The position numbers were made by a program, and so were the translations under genes. 13,581 nt of DNA from NCBI GenBank assembly GCA_020631675.1, contig JAHDGT010000077.1, positions 1 to 13,581 on the forward strand, in the 5' to 3' direction. Of this stretch, positions 8,109 to 13,581 are shown in pieces. Origin of the DNA: Bacteroidota bacterium. GTDB taxonomy: Bacteria > Bacteroidota > Bacteroidia > Chitinophagales > UBA2359. The first letter of the stretch is position 1, and the number at the start of each line of letters is the position of its first letter. Under the pieces are notes generated by a model that saw only the letters and a list, made by a program, of their open reading frames with translations, was not told where the DNA came from and did not search any database.

Positions 8109-9428
8109 TCAATAACTCCATTTCAAACGCAAGAATACTGCCGAACTATTGTACTTATAGGGATAACTTGCTCCTTTTGAAAATAACAGTTGACCAAATG
8201 CTTCGAGCATAAGATTTTCTTTGACAGATAGTCCTGTACTCGGACTTACGAAACTGAAGTGGGATTCGCTGGGGCTATACCAGCTTGTTAATGCTACACT
8301 CCAAATCGGAGACAAAGAGAAGCTGGAGGAAAATAGCATATTCCACCGATAAGGAGAAAGGCTCGTCGGGTCCAGCCTGTTGATGTTCGCCCCAGCTAAA
8401 CCGATCTCAGCATTGGGCGAGGGTTTGTCGATGTACAAAAAAGATAGATTCAAAAAGGTGTTTTTGAATGTTCTTTCAAAGCCTAATACCCCCACTACAT
8501 TTCTAATTAAATTGCTGCGGTTTTTAAGCGGTTGGAAGTAGATCCACTCTCCTTTAAAACCCATGTTTTTAATACCCCCGGCCCAGCCAAATCCTGCTAA
8601 GGCGTAGCGGTCAAAGTAGGCTCCTAATATCTGGAAATCGTAAATGCCTTTATTCAGGCGCAATAAGCCGCCCCCCACACTGTGCCGAAAATGTCTGTTG
8701 CTCGGACTAAATGCGAATTCTATTGAGCTGGCCACACCAGTATAGTACTGAATGCGGACCGCATCAGTGCCAGGGCCTTCCTCATAATCAAAGTCGGTAA
8801 AGTTGATCGTATTGAAAATATCATGCGGGTTCCAAACGCTTGATATACCCCAATTGATTCTTTGTCTACCGATACGAGCTTCAAAATTCCCCTTTACAAA
8901 ATCAATATTCAGCCGATCAATTGAAGAGATTCCTACACTGGCCGCTTTATTGTGCCAAAGAAAAGTCAATGGCAAATAGCCGTTCCCATCACCTGCTTCT
9001 CGCATCAATTCTCCGTAAGTGTCGATCCCATCAATAGTGAGTGGGGGAAGTTGGGAGTTGATATAGCTGATGTAGCTACCGTGCATGAAACGGTTTCTCA
9101 AGTGAGTATTGAAGGTGAAATTATCATTGATGTACCACTTGAATTGTATGCGGTTGTGAATCAGATTGCTGAAATAAGTTTGCTTGTCAACCGGGTAGAG
9201 TAGGATAGTGGTGGTGGTATCAAAGTGCGTGATGCCGGGCATCTCTTTCAAGTATCCGCGTATGGCCCATTTGCGATCTGCGGGATCTTTCTTTTGCTTC
9301 TTTTCTTTTTTAGCTGTTTCCTTTTCTTGTGCGAATACGCCAGTTGTTGTTGCCAGAGCAGCAATGAACAGCAAGAAAAAAACAAGTGTTGAACGGAGTA
9401 TGCTGGACTTGAAGATCATCCAATTCAT
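8109..9428 (-). CDS. Outer-membrane beta-barrel protein, DUF1302/porin-like
   Basis: 439-residue predicted outer-membrane protein. Residues 1-34 are a Sec signal peptide (LVFFLLFIAALATTTGVFAQ). A short Lys-rich linker follows (about 35-50), then alternating amphipathic strands to the end. The last residue is aromatic (LRLKWSY), typical of BAM-assembled barrels. The segment around 187-194 (GRQRINWG), followed by WNPHDIFNTINF, resembles the R-x-GRQ-x-x-x-WG region of DUF1302-like and alginate-export-like barrels; this family link is inferred. The start ATG overlaps the ATPase stop (ATGA), so the two are probably translationally coupled. An internal ATG three codons on (9419) is the alternative. 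The tight coupling suggests it works with the ABC transporter, as an outer-membrane exit or acceptor. Confidence 0.82.
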   Translation of the reverse strand: MNWMIFKSSILRSTLVFFLLFIAALATTTGVFAQEKETAKKEKKQKKDPADRKWAIRGYLKEMPGITHFDTTTTILLYPVDKQTYFSNLIHNRIQFKWYINDNFTFNTHLRNRFMHGSYISYINSQLPPLTIDGIDTYGELMREAGDGNGYLPLTFLWHNKAASVGISSIDRLNIDFVKGNFEARIGRQRINWGISSVWNPHDIFNTINFTDFDYEEGPGTDAVRIQYYTGVASSIEFAFSPSNRHFRHSVGGGLLRLNKGIYDFQILGAYFDRYALAGFGWAGGIKNMGFKGEWIYFQPLKNRSNLIRNVVGVLGFERTFKNTFLNLSFLYIDKPSPNAEIGLAGANINRLDPTSLSPYRWNMLFSSSFSLSPIWSVALTSWYSPSESHFSFVSPSTGLSVKENLMLEAFGQLLFSKGASYPYKYNSSAVFLRLKWSY

Positions 9429-10117
9429 GCCTTGGTTTTGATGTCTGAAACGATTTTACCATCCTCAAGTGTGAGCACTCTACGGGCACGATCGATCACA
9501 CGTTGGTCGTGCGTGCTGAATACGAAGGTCATGCCTTCTTCTTGGTTGAGCTTGAGCATGATGTCCAGTAAGTTGGCCGTGCTTTTAGAATCTAGATTGG
9601 CAGTAGGTTCATCCGCCAATACAAAGCTGGGCTTACTGGCTAATGCACGTGCGACAGCCACACGCTGCTGCTGGCCGCCACTCAACTGCGTAGGGCGATT
9701 GTCCATTTTATCCATCAAACCCACTTCTTCTAATAACTCTTTAACACGGGCGTCTCTTTCGGATTTCGATCGCCCTTGTAGCAGCATGATGAACTCTACA
9801 TTTTCCTTAGCGGTCAGAACTGGGATGAGGTTATAAGCTTGAAATACGAAACCAATGTTCTTTTGTCGGAAATCGATCAGCTGATTGGCGTTGAGCTGAC
9901 TGATGTCGGTACCATTGACCACTACACTGCCTGTGCTGGGCACATCTAAACCACCAATGATATTGAGCAAGGTGCTTTTACCAGATCCGGAAGGGCCTAC
10001 GATCGCCGTAAACTCGCCTGCTTCTATTTGCAGGTCTACACCTCTGAGCGCGTGTACGGGTACAGCGGTTTCGGTGTATGTTTTTTCTATGTTGTTGACG
10101 TCTATGATCAAGCTCAT
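9425..10117 (-). CDS. ABC transporter ATP-binding protein, LolD/MacB family
   Basis: 230-residue nucleotide-binding subunit with all hallmarks: Walker A GPSGSGKST at 41-49, Q-loop Gln93 (FVFQAYNLIPVLT), signature LSGGQQQR at 145-152, Walker B FVLADE at 165-170 with D-loop PTANLD, and H-loop His203 (FSTHD). The length and the QAYNLIP and LTAKENVE segments are typical of the LolD/MacB/FtsE-like group, which pairs with FtsX-fold permeases and drives mechanotransmission rather than transmembrane channel transport. It should energise the two permeases encoded upstream and sit at the inner face of the inner membrane. The start follows a 208-bp gap holding repeat copy B, while its stop overlaps the barrel gene. 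Which substrate it serves (lipoprotein, lipid, drug) cannot be read from the sequence. Confidence 0.95.
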   Translation of the reverse strand: MSLIIDVNNIEKTYTETAVPVHALRGVDLQIEAGEFTAIVGPSGSGKSTLLNIIGGLDVPSTGSVVVNGTDISQLNANQLIDFRQKNIGFVFQAYNLIPVLTAKENVEFIMLLQGRSKSERDARVKELLEEVGLMDKMDNRPTQLSGGQQQRVAVARALASKPSFVLADEPTANLDSKSTANLLDIMLKLNQEEGMTFVFSTHDQRVIDRARRVLTLEDGKIVSDIKTKA

Positions 10118-10152
10118 AAGCTATTTGACTTTTTAGAACAAATTTCCATGAT

Positions 10153-10319
10153 CCCGCGCAAGGGATAGGAGTGGTACGAAATGGGATAGATGGGGCGTGA
10201 GTGCCTGCTTGGCGGGGGCGGCCCAGAGGTAGCCACCGCCAAGTAGTGCAACGAACCCCCAGATAGCCCATTTTGTAGGAACGGATAGCCCGGTGACCTG
10301 CCGAAGGCGGGCATGCGCC
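10153..10319 (-). repeat. Dispersed intergenic repeat, copy B, within the ABC operon
   Basis: Complete copy on the minus strand. One end (10263-10311) matches copy A at 44 of 49 bases. The other end (10159-10175) matches copy C at 16 of 17. Between them CTTGGCGG (10208-10215) is the perfect reverse complement of CCGCCAAG (10236-10243). Near 10298-10311, read on the minus strand, a CCCGCC(TTCG)GCAGG hairpin is visible. It fills the whole gap between the second permease and the ATPase genes and could act on the operon mRNA as a processing or attenuation structure. Confidence 0.78.
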
Positions 10320-10325
10320 ATTATT

Positions 10326-11543
10326 TTAAGCCCTACGCAAAGCCTCAACAGGTTTAAGTTTCACGGCCTTATAAGCAGGGTAAACCGCAGCTAAAATGGC
10401 CGTGATGATGATCATGATGCTGGTGATGAAAAAGACCTCTGGCTCAAAAACGGGACGTATGATGTGCCCAACCCCCATGCTGCTGAGTCCTTCCGCGTAT
10501 GCGCCTAGGTTAATGCCGTTTTCACTGAAAAAAGTAATGCTGATCCATGCCAATAGAATGCCGATCGGTGCGCCTATTAGCGTGAGCAGAACGGTTTCTG
10601 TCAGGATCATATTGAAGACTTTGCGTTTGTTCATGCCTACTGCCATGAGCATGCCCAGCTCTCTGATGCGCTCTAAGACCGCCATGAGCATGGTGTTGAT
10701 GATGCCAAAGATCAGTGCCAGCATGATGATGAATAAGATCACATAAATGCTGATGCGAAATTGTTCTTCGAACACTCGGAATTCTGGTGCTAAATCTTCC
10801 CAAGATTGTACGTGTAGTCGGGGGGCGATCGCAGCTAAGGCTGCTTGGGAACGCTCTAATTCGCTGGCGTCTTTTAAAAAGAAAGCCAGCTCATGGGCTT
10901 GCCCTTCTGCTAAGCCCAAGGCGGTTTGTAGTGATTTGAAAGGCACATATACCCTTGTATCATCTAACATGGCATTGCCAGTGTCGAAAATACCTGCTAC
11001 CCGAAAGGAGAGCGTGCTGATGTCTCCTAAAGTATTTTGAAAAGTTAGCACCAACTTGGTACTTTCTTTCAGCTTCATTTTTTCAGCAATGCCTTTGCTG
11101 ACCAAGATGGGCTTGCGCTGTTTGCCATCAAAGTATTTACCTGTGATGATGAACTGATCTATATCCGTTAGTTGGGCTTCGCGCTCAGCTTGTACGCCAA
11201 TGACTTGTATACCTCTAACTCCCTTGGTGGTATTCATCATGGCTTGTGTGGTCACCCGAGCAGCAGAGGCTTGAATGTTTTCATCTGAAGCACTTTTTTG
11301 AAGGATGCTTTCTGCATCTTCTATGAAGTGCTTCGCCTCTTTATTTTTTTGATAATTGTTATGGTGTATTTGTAGGTGGGAGTGCTGATGGCGAATGCCT
11401 TTTTCGATCATGGCACTGATCATGCCCGCACTGAAACTGGTGGCGAATAAGATCGACCATAAGCCTAGTATAACGGCTCCCATTACTAAAAAGGAGCGTT
11501 TCTTATTGCGCCATATGTTTCGCCAAGCGATGGTTGATATCAT
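10326..11543 (-). CDS. ABC transporter permease, MacB/LolC-E (FtsX-like) family
   Basis: 405-residue inner-membrane permease. The N-terminal motif IAWRNIWRNKKRS leads into a transmembrane helix at about 18-40. A large periplasmic MacB-PCD-like domain follows (about 41-262), then three helices at about 265-289, 313-338 and 369-393. Between the second and third, ERIRELGMLMAVGMNKRKV is the typical coupling segment that contacts the ATPase. The end YPAYKAVKLKPVEALR is standard for the family. It starts 13 bp after the preceding permease gene and shares its architecture, so the two probably form a heterodimer like LolC/LolE. The ATPase gene follows after 208 bp. Confidence 0.92.
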   Translation of the reverse strand: MISTIAWRNIWRNKKRSFLVMGAVILGLWSILFATSFSAGMISAMIEKGIRHQHSHLQIHHNNYQKNKEAKHFIEDAESILQKSASDENIQASAARVTTQAMMNTTKGVRGIQVIGVQAEREAQLTDIDQFIITGKYFDGKQRKPILVSKGIAEKMKLKESTKLVLTFQNTLGDISTLSFRVAGIFDTGNAMLDDTRVYVPFKSLQTALGLAEGQAHELAFFLKDASELERSQAALAAIAPRLHVQSWEDLAPEFRVFEEQFRISIYVILFIIMLALIFGIINTMLMAVLERIRELGMLMAVGMNKRKVFNMILTETVLLTLIGAPIGILLAWISITFFSENGINLGAYAEGLSSMGVGHIIRPVFEPEVFFITSIMIIITAILAAVYPAYKAVKLKPVEALRRA

Positions 11544-11556
11544 ATACAGTCAAAAA

Positions 11557-12780
11557 TTAGCCACGCATGGCATCTACCGGACGTAGTTTTCTTAATACGT
11601 AGATCGGGTACATAGACAGAAGGCTACACATAGCTAAGATGAGGGTGGCCTGCGATAACAGCACACTGATATTGGTGGAGGTGGGAATGATGGGTTCCAT
11701 TCCGAATTTCTCATAGAGTTCAGCAGCCTCACCGGTAAAGGTGATGGGGTTGACATGGAAATAGTAGATCAGCGGATAGGTGATCAAAACGCCTATTAAT
11801 ATGCCACTTAGTCCTAAGAAAATAGACTCCAACCAAGTGGTCAGCATCATGCGCCATCGGTTCATGCCTATGCCCATTAAAACCCCGAATTCCTTTCTAC
11901 GCTCTACGGTCATCATCAGTATAGTACCGAAAATACCGAAGGCGATGATCATGTATAAAATGTACACGAAAATCTTTCCACCTTGTCTGTCCAGATCTAT
12001 TTGTTGCACCAGTCCGGGCAACATTTCGGGCCAATCCATTACTCGCAAAGGCTTGTCAGATAGATTTTTACGTGCATCTGTGACGACTTGGTTCAAGTTT
12101 TCCTGCTTATTGATCATCAGGGATAGAGAAGTGACTCTATCGGGCATGCCGAAAAGATATTGCGCATTAGGAATAGACATATAGACTACGCCAGAACTCA
12201 AGGCAGAGGAGGTGATGTCTAAAACGCCTTTAACGGGATATTTGCCAGCTGCATTCACACCTCTGAAACCTTGACTGATCAATACCAGGGTGTCTCCAGC
12301 ACCTATATTCAAATGCTCAGCCAGTTCATCACTGATGAGCACCGCGTCATCTGTCTCCTTTAGATAGTCACCAGAAGAGAGTTTAGTAGACAGTTTAGTC
12401 ATCTGATTCTCTTTGACGGGGTCAATGCCAAGCACAACAGCACCTTTGGTTAATGTACCCGCAGAGCCAAGTGCGAAAGATTCGATGCGAGGTACCGCAG
12501 CTTCTACAGATTTAATGTTTTGGGTATTGCTTATTAACTCTTCCGTTAATTCAAAGCTATTGTTTAAGCTGCGTTCATCCCAATATTTTTCTGCTTGGAT
12601 CTGAGCATAACCCGTGTACATGCCAGCGGCATTTTTGACCATTTGCTCATATGCCCCTTCTTGCATCGCACGCATCAAACCCGCACATAGAACCGCCAAA
12701 CTGATCATGGAAAGGGTCAGTATAGTGCGTCTTTTATTGCGCCAGATGTTGCGCCAAGCGAGTTTAAAATAGAGGAACAT
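11557..12780 (-). CDS. ABC transporter permease, MacB/LolC-E (FtsX-like) family, first gene of operon
   Basis: 407-residue inner-membrane permease, paralogous to the next gene. Start chosen at 12780 (MFLYFKLAWRNIWRNKRRT), which places the conserved AWRNIWRNK motif at the family-normal position. The frame runs upstream to 12870, but that extension (MVVLGLKKNQNSF onward) is not membrane-like or conserved-looking. Helices are at about 18-36, 271-292, 318-340 and 372-394. The periplasmic domain lies between the first two, and the coupling segment ERRKEFGVLMGIGMNRWRM is at about 293-311. The end YPIYVLRKLRPVDAMRG matches the partner's. It is the first gene of the predicted transport operon and is divergent from the small lipoprotein gene at 12980. 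Confidence 0.9.
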   Translation of the reverse strand: MFLYFKLAWRNIWRNKRRTILTLSMISLAVLCAGLMRAMQEGAYEQMVKNAAGMYTGYAQIQAEKYWDERSLNNSFELTEELISNTQNIKSVEAAVPRIESFALGSAGTLTKGAVVLGIDPVKENQMTKLSTKLSSGDYLKETDDAVLISDELAEHLNIGAGDTLVLISQGFRGVNAAGKYPVKGVLDITSSALSSGVVYMSIPNAQYLFGMPDRVTSLSLMINKQENLNQVVTDARKNLSDKPLRVMDWPEMLPGLVQQIDLDRQGGKIFVYILYMIIAFGIFGTILMMTVERRKEFGVLMGIGMNRWRMMLTTWLESIFLGLSGILIGVLITYPLIYYFHVNPITFTGEAAELYEKFGMEPIIPTSTNISVLLSQATLILAMCSLLSMYPIYVLRKLRPVDAMRG

Positions 12781-12903
12781 GAAAGTTTTTTTCGGTATTT
12801 CTATACAATATAATACAAAAGCCCCCTTTGCGAACGAATTTTGATTTTTTTTCAACCCAAGTACAACCATTTCCTACAACGCATCCCCTTTCAAACGTAT
12901 TCA

Positions 12904-12917
12904 ATACTGCGCAGTAT
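12904..12917. promoter_or_regulatory. Perfect 14-bp palindrome, candidate operator
   Basis: ATACTGCGCAGTAT is a perfect palindrome in the 199-bp region between two divergent genes (12780 on the minus strand, 12980 on the plus). Flanking TCAA and TTGA extend the symmetry if two extra bases on the right are allowed. The form and place suit a dimeric regulator site controlling one or both genes. About one such palindrome is expected by chance in a window this long, so the case rests on its location. Confidence 0.35.
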
Positions 12918-12942
12918 GTTGATGCATTCTCATAAACCCTCG

Positions 12943-12962
12943 ACTTGATTCATTTATCAAGT
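12943..12962 (+). promoter_or_regulatory. Small hairpin in the 5' leader of the lipoprotein gene
   Basis: ACTTGAT (12943-12949) pairs with ATCAAGT (12956-12962) across a 6-nt loop, ending 17 bp before the ATG at 12980. It could be an operator half-site pair or a leader structure. It is not followed by a T-run, so it is not a terminator. Confidence 0.3.
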
Positions 12963-12979
12963 TTCAAAATCAGAACATA

Positions 12980-13540
12980 ATGATCAACCTACGTATCATC
13001 TCCGCTTTATCTTTTATTCTTGCTTTAACTTTGCTTAGTAGCTGTACACGCACCGCAGAGAATGAGCCTTCTCTTTATGGTGAATTGCCTTTAACCTTCT
13101 TGTTTTCGGATTGTGAAGACGGATGGACGCCACCAGAAAGCAGCGACGGCGACGGCGATTATGCCTCGGATGGGTTTTTCGGCCCTGATAGCGTTTTTGG
13201 TACCAATGATGATGGAAAATGCTACGACCGTATTGAAACCAACTATGAAGTATTTACTTTAGATGGCGATCCTGTAGAGAAAGATGGCGTGCATTTTCTA
13301 CTACCGATCTCGGACGAAGCCACTGTGTTTCGTTTTAAGATCGAAGTGCCCGCGACAGAAGAAGCTGAAGCCACTACACATTTTCTGAACATAGCTTATA
13401 ATGGTGTACCTTTCAAAATAGTTCAAGGAGATATTTGCTTTGATATGGAGAATTTCAATGTGGTGGACAGCAGCTATCCTGACTATAGATTGAAAGAGTT
13501 TTTATTAGGTAGTCAAGAGGTGCAAATTCTACTAAACTAA
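12980..13540 (+). CDS. Small predicted lipoprotein of unknown function
   Basis: 186-residue protein with a clear lipoprotein signal: MINLRIISALSFILALTLLSSC, Cys22. I do not recognise a family. Residues about 54-78 are Asp/Gly rich (SSDGDGDYASDG, then GPDSVFGTNDDG) and resemble the linker-like, possibly Ca-binding repeats found in bacterial surface proteins. The remainder looks mainly beta (HFLLPISDEATVFRFKIEVP, FLNIAYNGVPFKIVQGDICF), consistent with a small beta-sandwich. Three further cysteines (about 45, 80 and 153) could form a disulfide. No strong Shine-Dalgarno precedes the ATG. No partner lies in the window on its strand; 41 bp of unremarkable sequence remain to the window end. Confidence 0.78.
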   Translation: MINLRIISALSFILALTLLSSCTRTAENEPSLYGELPLTFLFSDCEDGWTPPESSDGDGDYASDGFFGPDSVFGTNDDGKCYDRIETNYEVFTLDGDPVEKDGVHFLLPISDEATVFRFKIEVPATEEAEATTHFLNIAYNGVPFKIVQGDICFDMENFNVVDSSYPDYRLKEFLLGSQEVQILLN

Positions 13541-13581
13541 GATCTGCACGATCAACATTCCTTTGAAACAGGCGGGGGATT

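Noticed and set aside
10114..10348. Minus-strand open frames between permease and ATPase
   Set aside because: They are translations of repeat copy B (GYPFL appears here and in copy A) and overlap each other in several frames.
9425..12780. FtsEX or a classical MacAB-TolC system
   Set aside because: Two different permeases with four-helix MacB/LolC layout argue against FtsX, and no MacA-type adaptor or TolC-like protein is encoded; MacB-type ATPase-permease fusion is also absent.
1..13581. CRISPR array, tRNA, rRNA, insertion sequence or phage genes
   Set aside because: No regularly spaced direct repeats, no tRNA-like cloverleaf, no rRNA-like sequence and no transposase or integrase motif were seen.

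Overview
The window looks like a chromosomal piece of a member of the phylum Bacteroidota. Evidence from the sequence: a Por-type (T9SS) C-terminal sorting domain on the first protein, a very large FG-GAP/VCBS plus ASPIC-UnbV lipoprotein, a DUF4296-type lipoprotein, genes starting without clear Shine-Dalgarno sequences, and moderate-to-low GC. No rRNA, tRNA, transposase, integrase or CRISPR array is visible. A genus cannot be named from this sequence.

Left block (86-6506, + strand): three tightly packed genes form one likely operon. The first encodes a T9SS-exported beta-propeller protein (86-1870). The second encodes a 1296-residue lipoprotein with about 14 Ca-binding-type FG-GAP/VCBS motifs and an ASPIC/UnbV domain (1867-5757, ATGA overlap). 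The third encodes a DUF4296-type lipoprotein split by a long charged insert (5766-6506). All three should act at the cell surface or in the outer envelope. Their joint function is unknown.

Middle (6492-8108): a convergent gene for a cytoplasmic YbjN-like protein of unknown role overlaps the end of the left operon by 15 bp. Upstream of it is a 456-bp non-coding stretch packed with structure: a short hairpin with a T-run on the minus strand, a 21-nt inverted pair, one copy of a dispersed structured repeat, and a 35-bp imperfect inverted repeat ending in eight T's on the minus strand.

Right block (8109-12780, - strand): an envelope transport operon. In transcription order it has two MacB/LolC/E-type permeases, a LolD/MacB-type ATPase and an outer-membrane beta-barrel with a GRQRINWG motif resembling DUF1302-like porins. 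The natural reading is an inner-membrane machine extracting or moving a hydrophobic substrate, coupled to an outer-membrane partner. A second copy of the dispersed repeat lies inside this operon, between permease and ATPase. A third, cut by the window edge, lies just upstream of the left operon.

Right edge (12781-13581): a 199-bp divergent intergenic region with a perfect 14-bp palindrome, then a small + strand lipoprotein gene of unknown function with an Asp/Gly-rich segment.
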